This document shows positions 23,691-34,727 of a stretch of 64,000 bases of DNA, piece by piece. The stretch lies in assembly GCA_949825025.1 (NCBI GenBank), contig OX463786.1, forward strand, positions 15,647,309-15,711,308, read 5' to 3'. The position numbers and the translations under genes were made by a program. Below the pieces are notes generated by a model, which saw only the letters and a program-made list of their open reading frames with translations, was not told the origin of the DNA and searched no databases. The stretch is from Siphlonurus alternatus (lineage: Eukaryota; Arthropoda; Insecta; Ephemeroptera; Siphlonuridae). Each line of letters begins with the position of its first letter. The first letter of the stretch is position 1.

Positions 23691-25874
23691 GGGCAATCAG
23701 ACACAAATAACAGATAAACTAATCACTTCCGGTTATTGTTAATTTTATCAAACTATATTAATGTTACAGTAGGCCTACTTTAAAACTATCACGACGACAT
23801 TCTTGTAGTACTATAGCATTGTTGTCGTATCTGCTACTGCCACTACGTCGTATAACAACAACGCCATCAAAGGATCTTCAAAGGAGAGTAAGGAATTTCA
23901 CTTAACTTGGTCCCTGTTGTAATGCGATACCAAGAAGTCGTCTCCCGTTACAAAGTTTTTGAGATAAACAAAATAATCCAAGGTATATAACGTTTTAGAT
24001 ACCTTACTTTAATTAAAAATAAAATAAAAGAATTGAAGTGTATTTTTAAACCTATGTGTCTTCGACTTTCTTTATATTTTGTTTATAAAAGAATTTGACA
24101 CTGTTAGTAAACATTATTAAATCGTTAAAAATGTTTACAAAATTGTACCTATAATGTTTACTCTTTTATCAGATATGACAATTTTCTTTAAAATAATTCA
24201 CAATATTGTTCTCATTTTCTGTGCATGGTTTCTCCATTTTTGATGGTTTCCTCAGTTTTCTTGGCAAATCAGAATGAAATAACGTGAGTCAAAAAGTAGA
24301 TTTTATACTTTATTGTAAACATAGGTAACAAGAATTTCAGTAAAAATAAAAAAATCTTCGCTTCAATAATTAAGTTATTAAATTTTTTAGTCAATATTTC
24401 AAATTTCTTCAAGTTCTAAGCTTAAATTGGAACTAGTAGAATCGAGAGGAAGATAAAAAAAACACAATTTCCTGTAGTATTAGAAATAGCTTGCACCCAC
24501 GCACACAACTAACAAATTTGTTGTTCATATCTTTTACGAATAAAAAAAAAAGGAATCCTAGCTTCATTCTCTGTCTCCCTCTTCGTATTTTTTTTTTTTA
24601 TTATAAACCAAAAGTATATAGCAAGTGGACGATACTAAAGTTTTTTTTTTAAATTTCCGTTTTATACGACAAGGATGACGACTACGACAAAGAATCTTGG
24701 GTGGGGGTCAAATAGATGTTAGATAAGTGAAGTAATATACCTACCCCCCAAAAAAAACTAAGTAAGGAAAATCCTTACTTTAATATGAAACTTTTATTTC
24801 TTTTCTACCAATAGAAAATAAGTATATAAAAACAATTCAATTTAAGAATTGTTTACGTTTTTTATATTATATATAATTTAATGTAAAATTAATGAGCAAT
24901 ATGTGTTATTTTTAAGTATAACATTTTCTTCCAATTATGTATTACCTTTAAAGCAATTAAAATAAAATGCAGAAGAATACTTGGCAAAATATGCAAAGAT
25001 ATTTGCTATCAAGGTACTGTCAGTTTCAAATATCTCGATATGACATCAGGAGATCAAGAAGTTTATTTTACTTAATAAATATTATTATTTTTTTTTAATC
25101 ACAGCAAATCATAAATATTATAATGCATTATGAATTATGAATAAATTTTACATAAAATTTATAATTTTAACAGGGGTGAAGAAATTGATTTGTCAACATT
25201 ACATGTGTAAAATATAACTATTCAGTAAGTGCTTTAGTTTATTTAAATAAATTTAATTTTTAAAACATTTCATAAAAAGCTAAATATTAATATATAATAA
25301 AATAAATAAACTAAAATAATAAACAATTTTTGTTACATTTTAAATAAATAATTAAAAATATTTAATTTTTATATTACTATATTTTTCATATTAATTTTCA
25401 ACTCATTTGGTTTGTTAAGTTATAATTATTAAATTTAACGCAAAGATATGAGGTTTTATATTTTTTTAAGCAATAAAGCACTCGAGAATAAGATAACGTT
25501 CATGTTTTTTGATACATTGCATTATAAATCAATGCAAGAATATTTTATAAACTGATTTAAGAGGGTAAAAATAAGAGGAATAGTTTTTGATAAGCATGAA
25601 GAATAGTCAAGTGAAAATATTATGGATTTCTAACAAGACTTCTACCCTTTTTAACTTTATTAAAATAAAATTAGAAAATATGGTATATAAAATTATAACT
25701 TTTATTTTAACATAATTAAAATTAACTGATACAATAAAAATATATACGCATAACCATAATTTGCTAATTATCCTTAATTAAAGAGACTAACTAATCTTAT
25801 GCTAATTTGATCCTACAATTGATGTTAATTTTTTTAAATAAATTTAAATTTGTACACCATACTTAGAATTAATA
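23691..25874. other. AT-rich intergenic DNA
   Basis: A somewhat less AT-rich patch occurs at 23760-23950, without a recognisable frame. Nothing else supported. Confidence 0.5.
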
Positions 25875-26007
25875 GAGGCTTTTAAGTCAGTTGATTTTGC
25901 GGTGTTCCCACCGTCCCATCTAAACTTATGTAAAAAAAGAAAAATGAAATTGCTTTTTTGACATAAAAGAAATTTTTTAGAGAAAAACGAGTTTTTGATT
26001 TATTGTA
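25875..26007 (+). mobile_element. GAGGCTTCAAGT MITE, copy 3 (truncated)
   Basis: The left end GAGGCTTTTAAGTCAGTTGA and the CCCACCGTCCCATCTAAAC block are present. After about 130 bp the sequence changes into another foldback element (26008). The right inverted end is missing. Confidence 0.75.
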
Positions 26008-26122
26008 TGTACAATCATCGTCTCGGAAAACATCCCTTTACGGCCTTGTCAATTATACATTTCCCCGTAAGAATAACATGACGTGGTGATTAAAAAGGCT
26101 GCAAGTGGGAAATTGTCATCTG
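26008..26122. mobile_element. AACAAGGCTGCA MITE, copy 4
   Basis: It begins TGTACAATCATCGTCTCGGA and contains GGCCTTGTCAATT paired with GATTAAAAAGGCTGCAAG. It abuts the broken GAGGCTTCAAGT element, so it may have inserted into it. Confidence 0.7.
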
Positions 26123-27055
26123 CTATAGGAATGGTGTCATTGACCCTTTTAAAACTATAATTCGGATGAGTGAGAAATACTTGCAACTAATTTTTCCATA
26201 CTTAGCAGCTGTAATAATAAGTTTGATTCAAGATATCAGGAAAGAGTTATGAAGAGCACAAAGTCTAGCGGTGACCACGCCTACTTATTAATATAGACTG
26301 CGTGATAACATATATAAGAAGAGGCTACTGCTCATAATTCAAATAAGCTTATAATATTTATCTTAACTTTCTTTTAATATGCTTTAAGTACTATCAATAA
26401 ATATTTTGTTGATTAAATCAACAAAATAAATTATATAAAATTTACATACCACATATTTTTTTTATATGTGTTAAAAAGATTTTTCACACCCCCTTACGTT
26501 ATTATTATTATTTTTTTCTTCAGATATTGCAAAAGTGAGTGAAAATTTATGACATTTTATGTAAGGCCAGCTAGTGAAGTCATAAATTAAGACATGACTA
26601 GGACAGCTTGGGTTGTTATCTTCAAGAAAAAGCAATCCCTTGGCTTGCTATGCTATATACGGTCTTCCCTTTTTTCATATTTTCATATTTATTTATATAA
26701 TTTTAGCATGCAAAACTTTTTAATATTCTTTACTATGAATTATTAAAGACATTAAAAAAAAAGTTAATTCTTACTATAATTATTATATACAGGGATAGTA
26801 TAGCTATTAAAATATGAGATTTAATTTTTTTTTATGGAAGATTAAGCTTCTTTTTTTTATAAGGTATTTTTATGACACTTTTTATATTAATTATTATTTT
26901 ATTAAAATGTTAAAATGCGTTTTTTTATGAAATAATAATAATTATTAAGTTACGATTTTTTTTTATCTTCAATTTGTTTTGGATGTGTTAGGGAAAAACT
27001 GAAGGTAAAAAAACTGCTTTGAGCATTACCTGTAGATGAAATTGTAACTCTGAAA
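26123..27055. other. AT-rich intergenic DNA
   Basis: No gene or repeat supported. Confidence 0.5.
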
Positions 27056-27262
27056 TAAAATTATAATTGAGAGTTCAATCCCAGGCACCGTCAGTGTGTA
27101 GTCCCATGTCACTGATGAAGTTAATCATTCTAGCGACCATTCTGCATACGGTTTCTAATGTTCCCTCAATCACATTATTGGTGTGTGCTGAAATATTGGT
27201 AATTAGGTGTAAGAATGGGCTTGCCTAAACCTCGCCGCAATAAAGCAATTTTCTTTTTTATT
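27056..27262 (+). mobile_element. tRNA-derived SINE, copy 2
   Basis: The B-box-like GAGTTCAATCCCAG at 27070 is followed by TAGCGACCATTCTGCATACG and GTTTCTAATGTTCCCTCAATC. These parallel the body of the SINE at 18915. It ends with a GCAATAAAGCAATTTTC stretch. The head upstream of the B box is eroded. Confidence 0.6.
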
Positions 27263-28258
27263 CTAAAGTTCTAAAATATTATACAGCCTTTAAAGTAGGC
27301 AAATCTTTGAGCTTAGCGGAGGAGAAATTAACATAACTTTCAGGGGTTTTACCAATTATTTGCCTTTGGAATCTGAATCTGAATCTTATTTGTCTTGTAA
27401 TAATTGAGCACGCTTAAAAATGTAAAATAAATAATAATTAAAATATAATTACCAAGAAAATACTAAATTTTTATTTTTAACTATAACAATAAGAATATAT
27501 ATTTTCTAAAGTAAAGAGTAACTCAAATAGCTTGCAGGTTTAAAATGAACTGTGATGTTTAATTCTGCGGTAAAATAGTAGCAATGGGGGGAAAATAAGG
27601 CCGAATATTGCCTGAAGCTATAGAGAGGGAGAGAGAGCAGAGAGAGGGGTTGAGTCATGCAACAAATGATTATTACTGCAAGGAACGTACGTGCATGGGT
27701 ACCGTTGAGGAAATTGTTCCTTTTTAGGCTTTAGATGAACGAAAAGAAGAAAAAAAAATTGCAAAAAATATATAAAATCAAGGTTAGATACACAGGAGGT
27801 AACATAATTTTTGATAAATTTTATACATACAAGTTTTGAATAGCTGATGTACAAAAAAGTTATCATTGCTTATCATTATCATCGTTTTAATTAGCATTTT
27901 TGTTAATCAAAGTACATTGTTATTAAACATTGAAACAATACAGTCAAACAGAGCAGCTAAAATTAAAAGAAAAAACTAAATTTTCATAAATTGATTTCTT
28001 ACTATCATGGACAATCAGACTACGATATTTGACATTATATACCTTCTGATAAAATTGAACAATTCCTTGCTACGTATATTTAGTTGCCAATTATAGGAGA
28101 AAAATACTAAATTCACTAATTGGTGTTTTTAATATGAAGCTGTCAATAGAATATCGTAAGACACTGCGATGTAAAGTATAATATATATCTTCGACATTGT
28201 GTTTACCAACATATTACTAGGTCAATTAAAAAATTAAAATTATTGTTTTTTTGAACAG
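27263..28258. other. AT-rich intergenic DNA
   Basis: Nothing supported. Confidence 0.5.
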
Positions 28259-28584
28259 TGGAGTATTGACCTCAATTTTTTTTATTGCAGAAATGGATAG
28301 AGCGTGCAAAGTTATGCTACCCTGATTTTTTTCAGCTTTTTTAGAGTCCGGGAACTATTTTTAAAAAATTATCGAAAGTTCTTTTTGTGACGTCATGAGA
28401 CGCCGCTCCTGAAGAAAAAGATAGGACTTAACACCGCGTGACGTCACAAAAAGGACTTTCAATAATTTATTAATTTTTTAAAAATACTTCCCGGGCTCAA
28501 AAAAATCTGAAAAAAATCAGGGTAGCATAACTTTGCACGCTCTATCCATTTCTGCAATAAAAAAAAATGAGGTCAAAACTCCAT
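28259..28584. mobile_element. PAL1 palindromic MITE, copy 4
   Basis: Same arms as copies 1 and 2, with ends GGAGTATTGACCTCAA. The loop, GAGACGCCGCTCCTGAAG and onward, is the reverse complement of the loop in copy 2, so the element sits in the opposite orientation. TGACGTCA flanks the loop on both sides. Confidence 0.9.
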
Positions 28585-29450
28585 TATTTTTACAAAAAGG
28601 AAGGTACAAGCAGAGTTAAAATAATACAGTCAGTGTTAGCTCTTATGCAAAATATACGGGAATTTAAATAATTGTATATTATTACTTTAGGATGTAGTAA
28701 AAAATGAAACGATTGTGACCATACACTGATGATTTAAAACTTATAAAAGTTGAAACTTTAATTATAAAATATAAAACTATCTAAAAATGATCATGTTTTG
28801 AATTAAAAAAAAAATCATATTAGCAAAAAAACCATAGACATCTTGTTAAAATGTTCAAAGTATAATATAGATTATAGATAAGTTGCTATATATCCAATAT
28901 ATTCTGATAAAACATAAAAAATAACATGTATATACCTGTATTGTTTAACTTCCATGTATACAATGATGTTGGTACATGTTTGTTAGAACAATATCAGCAA
29001 CATCTAACAGAACCAACTAGCTACTACTACTACTATATGTGGCAGAGAGAAAGTATCATGATCTTCTTCTTCTTCTTTGCTGTCGTATAGCTTTTCCCTA
29101 ATTGGAGACCATGTTTTTGTTCATAATACAGCAAACCCGCAAGCCTTAACTTAACTTACATATATATAGTCAAGATAATGAGAAATTATTATGACGTCAT
29201 AGTCTTTATAAACAAAAACATCGTAATATTTGTGAATTTATTGTAAGTAATATGTTTTTTATGAAATTTTAAATTTTGCTGTAAGTAAAAGTTATGACAG
29301 CTACAGCTGACGTAGTTTAATAATTTTACGCAGGAAAAAGTAAACATATTTGTTTTATTAATGAAAATCAGGAGAGTTATTGGAACGTTTGCCAAAAATT
29401 TATATAAAATTATGCAACTATATAAATAATTTAACCACTATGTTCACTGT
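28585..29450. other. AT-rich intergenic DNA
   Basis: Contains a TGACGTCA at about 29191. No gene seen. Confidence 0.5.
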
Positions 29451-30252
29451 CAGGCGCAGATCCAGGCGGCGGAGGGGGAATTTTGAAATTTTGGATTTAA
29501 AGTAAAGTGCGCGCTAGAAAAAAAAGTTGAGTTAGTATTTTCTAAAAATAGTTCAAGTCGTCCTCCATATCAAACCAAAATTAAAAAAATTCTATCTCAA
29601 ATAGGTTTGCCAGAAAAAAATTCCAAAGTCAGAGTGAACGCGTCGCTTAACATGGGGCCTTACCTGACAAAAACCCTCGAATATCTCGAAAAAATACACC
29701 GTTAGGTGGTATGAAAAAAATATAGTGATGTTTTATGACCCAAGCTTTAAGCAAAAACCGATTAAAAAAAATTTCTCTCGAATCCATTTTTCCGTAAAAA
29801 AATCAAGAAAATCTACCATGTTAATTCCCATAAGATTTTTTATTATTTTTTTACGGAAAAATGGATTCGAGCGAAATTTTTTTTAATCGGTTTTTGGTTA
29901 AAGCTTGGGTCATAGAACATCACTATATTTTTTTCATACCACCTAACGGTGTATTTTTTCGAGATATTCGAGGGTCTTTGTCAGGTAAGGCCCCATGTTA
30001 AGCGACGCGTTCACTCTGACTTTGGATTTTTTTTCTGGCAAACCTATTTGAGATAGAATTTTTTTAATTTTGGTTTGATATGGAGGACGACTTGAACTAT
30101 TTTTAGAAAATACTAACTCAACTTTTTTTTCTAGCGCGCACTTTACTTTAACATGGGCAATATAAGCATTTCCCCAACTCCATTTTTTTTTTTTTTAACA
30201 TTGGACTTATGGAGACAGTCTCTCCCGAAATTTGGTTTTGGATCCATGCCTG
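29451..30252. mobile_element. 800-bp foldback element
   Basis: Outer ends CAGGCGCAGATCCA and the inverted TGGATCCATGCCTG enclose two arms of about 310 bp (29499-29813 and 29832-30150) that are near-perfect reverse complements around a loop of about 20-40 nt. Arms start AAAGTAAAGTGCGCGCTAG. The CAGG..GGATCCA-type end resembles hAT-like MITEs. Flanking TTCACTGT and CTTACTGT agree at 6 of 8 positions and may be a decayed 8-bp duplication. No long frame. A transcript through it would form a long double-stranded RNA. Confidence 0.85.
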
Positions 30253-31202
30253 CTTACTGTAGTTAAGGTGCAAAAGAATTGATTAGCCTAAACCTCACTA
30301 AAAAAATATATTCAAGATTTTTATTTGTAATTCTACTTCTGACTGGATAGCGCGATAATTAATTATGGGATGGTGAAAAAGCACTAAAGAAACTCCTTAT
30401 ACTTTAAAAAATATATTGTTTATTCCAATGTGTCTAATACAATATTATTAAAAAGCTATATTCAGAATTTTGGAACACGATACTTCGTCAAACGAAGTAG
30501 GAAACTTTTTGCATGCAATTTTTATTAGGAGATATTCGCAAAGAATTAAGGCTTCAGTATTATTTTTTTATTTGGAGTAATTCTATGTGAATGACGGACC
30601 CTAAATACGTAATTAGTCACCAACAATTTAAATTTGAATGCAATCTTAACTGTAATTTAAGTATATATGTCTTGTCACATATTGCTTATCAACATTTATG
30701 TGATTTTCTATATATATGATAGTTTCATATGAATCGTACTATATAGTTTTTGTTACTATAAAATTAAACTTATGTATAAAATTATATATATATATAATAT
30801 AAACTATTATAATATAGCTTAGTCTCTCCGAAAAACATGAAATTCATGTAATAATTTGAATACAAAAACATTTTGGCAGCATGCAGCACCATGTGTTTTA
30901 ATCTAATTAATTAAACATTATACATTATTAATACCAGATAATTAACATAAACAAAGTTGAATTATTTAATGAAGTTTTTGTTGGTGCACATATTTAAGAC
31001 CTTAAGTTAAGGTATGGTTTTTGCATTTAATATTTTGTTATGGATAATATATACGAGCAGGGGATTTTCTTTACGTGTTTCAAAATATTAGATATTAGAC
31101 TAAAGTATTTTCTTAGTTCCTTGTCGATACAAATTAAAACATTGATTCATTTTTTCAGTGTTATTGAAAATAACGTCTTTAACGTTTTAACAGTCAGAAT
31201 AT
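30253..31202. other. AT-rich flank on the 3' side of the LINE
   Basis: No gene recognised. The 86-codon frame that starts near 31040 runs into the LINE tail and has no domain. Confidence 0.5.
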
Positions 31203-31228
31203 ATTTATTTATTTATTTATTTATTTTT
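31203..31228 (-). repeat. LINE 3' tail (AAAT)n
   Basis: On the minus strand the 3' UTR ends GAAGTTCCAAAATAAA and runs into AAAT repeats, the short-repeat tail typical of CR1, I and jockey-type LINEs. It marks the point of target-primed reverse transcription. Confidence 0.7.
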
Positions 31229-31429
31229 ATTTTGGAACTTCTTTTTGGTTGTACAAGACAAACATATGTTCAAGTCAAAATTGGACAAAATACAACATAA
31301 AAACATCAAACTTAAACACATTTACATAAGTTATTTAACACTATCAAACACAATCACTGACAATAATAATAAAAACAAAATACAAGCCAAAGTCACCATT
31401 AATACTGATAAATTTTAGTTTATGTGGAA

Positions 31430-31430
31430 C

Positions 31431-31511
<81 letters not shown>

Positions 31512-31602
31512 CATACATACATATACACACATACATACATATACATATATATATATACATACATATACATATACATATACATACATACATATACACATAC
31601 AT

Positions 31603-31640
<38 letters not shown>
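31430..31640 (-). repeat. compound TA/ACAT/AC microsatellite in LINE 3' UTR
   Basis: Alternating (AT)n, (ACAT)n, (AC)n and ATACAC runs fill about 210 bp between the ORF2 stop and the 3' tail. Five overlapping open frames on both strands here are artefacts of the repeat (Tyr-Ile-His-Thr and Tyr-Val-Cys-Met strings). Confidence 0.95.
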
Positions 31641-31643
<3 letters not shown>

Positions 31644-31682
31644 TCAATACAATGTATATGTAAATTTATAATTTTGTTTATT

Positions 31683-34586
31683 TTATAATCCTGATAATAC
31701 TTTTTCAGACATTTTATTACTCTCAAAAGCTTTAATAGAGTAAAACTCTTTATTGATCAATACATTCTTTAATTTTGTGCGAAAAAGTTTACTGGTTTTT
31801 ATTTCTTTCAAACATGCTGGTAAAAATTCATAAAATTTTGCTGTTTGATACATTGCACAGTTTTTGAAAAATTGTGTGTTATGTCTTTCAGTAACTACAT
31901 TCGATTTGTTCCTAGTATTATAGTCATGATAGCCATCATTCTGAACATAAAAATTTGGATGATTTTTTTTGAATGAGGCACAATTTAAAATATAAATGCA
32001 AGGGACAGTTAACATTTTATTAGCCTTAAAATGTGAAACACACGACTGTCCTTTTGGTATTCTTAAAATCGTTCTAAGTGCTCTCTTTTGCAAAACAAAA
32101 CATCGATTCAATAGTTCCGATTTACATCCCCAATTTATTATGCCATATGCCAAATGTGGATAAACATACGCATAATATAAGGTTAGCAAGGTTTCATGAG
32201 ATACATGATTCCTGATTGTATATAACATAAAATTGGCCGAAATTATCTTCTTACAAATCGCATTTACATGTAAAGACCAATCCAAACTTTCATTAATGTG
32301 TAGACCAAGAAACTTAACAGACTCTGCTCTTTTAATTGTTTTTCCGGCTAATTGCAACAAATAACTATTCAAAGGGATTTGTCTAGGGGAATGAAATTGG
32401 ATGTATTCGGTTTTAGTTGAATTTAATATTAGCTTATTATTTGTACACCATGTATGTACCTCTTCAATAGTAAGTTTAATCTTACGAATTAATTCATCTT
32501 CGGCTTCTGCTGTGATTATAGCTGTAATATCATCAGCATACTTTACTAATACCGCATTCTTGACATGATCTGATAAGTCATTTGTTCCTGTATTAAACAA
32601 TGTGGCTGACATTTTTCCTCCTTGAGGAATTCCAAGTGTAATCGGTAATTTGTCTGATTTATATGTAATATTTTGGCCGTTAGAATTTGAATTTAATTCA
32701 ACATATTGTTGTCTGTTTGTTAGATATGAATCTAATAGATTACGACTCGAAACTCCTATTCCCATGTTATCAAATTTATTCAATAATACATCTTTATTTA
32801 GACTATCAAACGCTTTAGATAAATCAAAAAATATTGCAACGCAAAATAGTTTATTATCTATTGCCATATAAACGTGGCTTAAAAGATCAAATAGTGCTGT
32901 ATCAGTAGAACGGTCTTTCAAGAATCCATGTTGACAGGGAGCAATTAAATGATTTTCTGTTTGATAATCCGTAATTTGATCGTCTAATGTATTCTCAAAT
33001 AATTTGCCAAAAACAGATGTATTTGATATTGGTCTGTAATTACCAATAATGAAAGTTGGGCCTTTTTTATGAGTTGCATAAATCTTAGAATCCTTTAAAC
33101 AATCAGGAAATATACCATCTGATATTGAATGGTTAATTAAATTAGATAAAGGGACAGACAAAACAGAAGCACAATATTTTACAACAGTATATGGTATTTC
33201 GTCTGGGCCAGCTGCATACTTATTAGGAAGGGATTTCATTCGATTTAAAATATAAATCGGGTCTATCGAACTAAAATTTAATTTCGTTTTACTTTTATCA
33301 GAATCGACAATAATTAAAGTATTAGAATAATTAAAAGGAAATTTTTCTGTTATTATATTTTCAATTGTCTTGACAAAAAAATTATTAAATAAATTGCAAA
33401 TTAGTTTGGGGTCTGTAATCGTTACACTATTTATACATAATTCATAATTATTCTTATTATTAACATTTGTTTTCTTTGTTTTGCATTCTTTATTAATTAT
33501 ATTCCACGTAGCTTTAATTTTATTATTAGCTCCTTTTATTTCATGGTCATTCTCTTTAAATTTAGCGGTGGCCATATTTTGTTTATAAGATTTCATTTCT
33601 TTTTTATAAGTAGACTCTAAATTTGGGTCAGTAAATTTTACATCATAGTGTAAGCGTTTTAAAGAAATCCCTTGTTCGTAAAGATGGGGGTTATTGAGTA
33701 TCCAGGAAGGTTTATTTTTGTTACTTGAAATTTTTCTTTTAACAACAGGAAAAGCCTCGTTGAAATGATAAATAAAAATTTCAAGAAATTTTGACCATCT
33801 CTCATTTGAATTGAGATCAGGATTTAATAAATCATTCCATTCTTCACGAATTAATAGGAGCAGAAAATTATCTAAATTGCATTTGTCAAATATTCGTTTA
33901 TAATAAAATTGTTTTTCTTGTATTTTATCAATGTTTTTTGAGTTATTTAATGTTATTGTGACTATAGTATAGTTATGGTCCGACAAAGTTGTTTTTTCAG
34001 TTTTATAATTAGTATTAATAGCAGATGTACTTTTAATAATATGATCAATTAAAGTAGCCGTTTTCATTGTTTCTCTAGTAGCGGAACTATTAACAATTTC
34101 CAACTTGTATGAGTCCAGTATATCTTTATATAAAATTACATTTGCATCATCAATAAATAAATTAAGATTTACGTCACCCGCAATAATAAAAAAATCATCA
34201 TTATTTTTACAGTATTTAATTAATTTTTTGCATAACATTTCAAACTCTCTGAAGAATGGTTTTATATTATTTTCTGTGTTGTCAAAATTCTGAATTTTTT
34301 TCATCACTCTAGATATATTAGGTGGGCGATATATAGAAGCAAAATAAATGTTTGTTGTCTTGTTAATTACTAATTTCGCTATGCAGCATTCAAAAACTGA
34401 TTCAATGGATTTTATTTTAATATCATTTATATTTGAACCTTTACGAGATAGAATTACTACTCCCCCACATTTTTGAATATCTCTACAGTAATATGAAACT
34501 ATCATAAAATTTTTAAAATTTATTGTTATAATTTCAGATTCATTCAGCCCATGTTCACATAATATAATTATATCACAATCAACCAT
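31683..34586 (-). CDS. LINE ORF2: APE endonuclease-reverse transcriptase
   Basis: This enzyme nicks target DNA and reverse-transcribes the element RNA at the nick. Numbering from the first Met, the endonuclease spans about 1-212, with E11 (CEHGL), YRPPN at 86-90, GDVN with D138, IDH with D181 and SDH with D203/H204. Reverse transcriptase spans about 455-765: GNYRPIS at 515-521, QHGF at 552-555, FFDLSKAFD (D588, D594), GIPQGG at 652-657, YADD (D685, D686) and FLGLHI. A thumb-like tail follows with [12 protein letters not shown] and YNTRNK. No RNase H. The first in-frame Met (34586) cannot be the true start of the domain. The frame is open upstream to 34724 and codes NIKILQLNLPGL, the first strand of the endonuclease. 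How translation enters it is unclear (see junction). Motif B (GGKMSATLF) departs from the usual GSVLGPLLF. Confidence 0.93.
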   Translation of the reverse strand: MVDCDIIILCEHGLNESEIITINFKNFMIVSYYCRDIQKCGGVVILSRKGSNINDIKIKSIESVFECCIAKLVINKTTNIYFASIYRPPNISRVMKKIQNFDNTENNIKPFFREFEMLCKKLIKYCKNNDDFFIIAGDVNLNLFIDDANVILYKDILDSYKLEIVNSSATRETMKTATLIDHIIKSTSAINTNYKTEKTTLSDHNYTIVTITLNNSKNIDKIQEKQFYYKRIFDKCNLDNFLLLLIREEWNDLLNPDLNSNERWSKFLEIFIYHFNEAFPVVKRKISSNKNKPSWILNNPHLYEQGISLKRLHYDVKFTDPNLESTYKKEMKSYKQNMATAKFKENDHEIKGANNKIKATWNIINKECKTKKTNVNNKNNYELCINSVTITDPKLICNLFNNFFVKTIENIITEKFPFNYSNTLIIVDSDKSKTKLNFSSIDPIYILNRMKSLPNKYAAGPDEIPYTVVKYCASVLSVPLSNLINHSISDGIFPDCLKDSKIYATHKKGPTFIIGNYRPISNTSVFGKLFENTLDDQITDYQTENHLIAPCQHGFLKDRSTDTALFDLLSHVYMAIDNKLFCVAIFFDLSKAFDSLNKDVLLNKFDNMGIGVSSRNLLDSYLTNRQQYVELNSNSNGQNITYKSDKLPITLGIPQGGKMSATLFNTGTNDLSDHVKNAVLVKYADDITAIITAEAEDELIRKIKLTIEEVHTWCTNNKLILNSTKTEYIQFHSPRQIPLNSYLLQLAGKTIKRAESVKFLGLHINESLDWSLHVNAICKKIISANFMLYTIRNHVSHETLLTLYYAYVYPHLAYGIINWGCKSELLNRCFVLQKRALRTILRIPKGQSCVSHFKANKMLTVPCIYILNCASFKKNHPNFYVQNDGYHDYNTRNKSNVVTERHNTQFFKNCAMYQTAKFYEFLPACLKEIKTSKLFRTKLKNVLINKEFYSIKAFESNKMSEKVLSGL

Positions 34587-34727
34587 TTCAAGAAAATACT
34601 CAAATTTTGGTAATTTATTTTTTAGGCCTGGTAAGTTAAGCTGAAGAATTTTAATATTACATGGGGCTGAGTGAACCTGAACATTAAGTTTTTTTTTTGT
34701 TGGGCAATTTGGTGGAGATACTGTTTA
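34587..34727 (-). other. ORF1/ORF2 junction with A10 run and frame overlap
   Basis: ORF1 reads LPNKKKT then TAA at 34684-34686, directly after ten A residues (34689-34698). ORF2's frame is open from 34724 and is +1 relative to ORF1, so the two overlap by about 40 nt. The ATG formed by the TAATG at the ORF1 stop is in the third frame and closes after about 20 codons. Removing one A would join ORF1 and ORF2 into a single frame. Confidence 0.85.

Noticed and set aside
28259..28584. Inversion of the PAL1 loop relative to copies 1 and 2
   Set aside because: Because the arms are palindromic, the simpler explanation is that the whole element inserted in the opposite orientation.
31344..31688. Five overlapping frames of Tyr-Ile-His-Thr or Tyr-Val-Cys-Met strings on both strands
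   Set aside because: All arise from the TA/ACAT/AC microsatellite and have no independent coding evidence.
34105..34293. Plus-strand frames inside the LINE (also 32650-32871, 34877-35059 and 35579-35827)
   Set aside because: Antisense shadows of ORF1 and ORF2 with no domain of their own.
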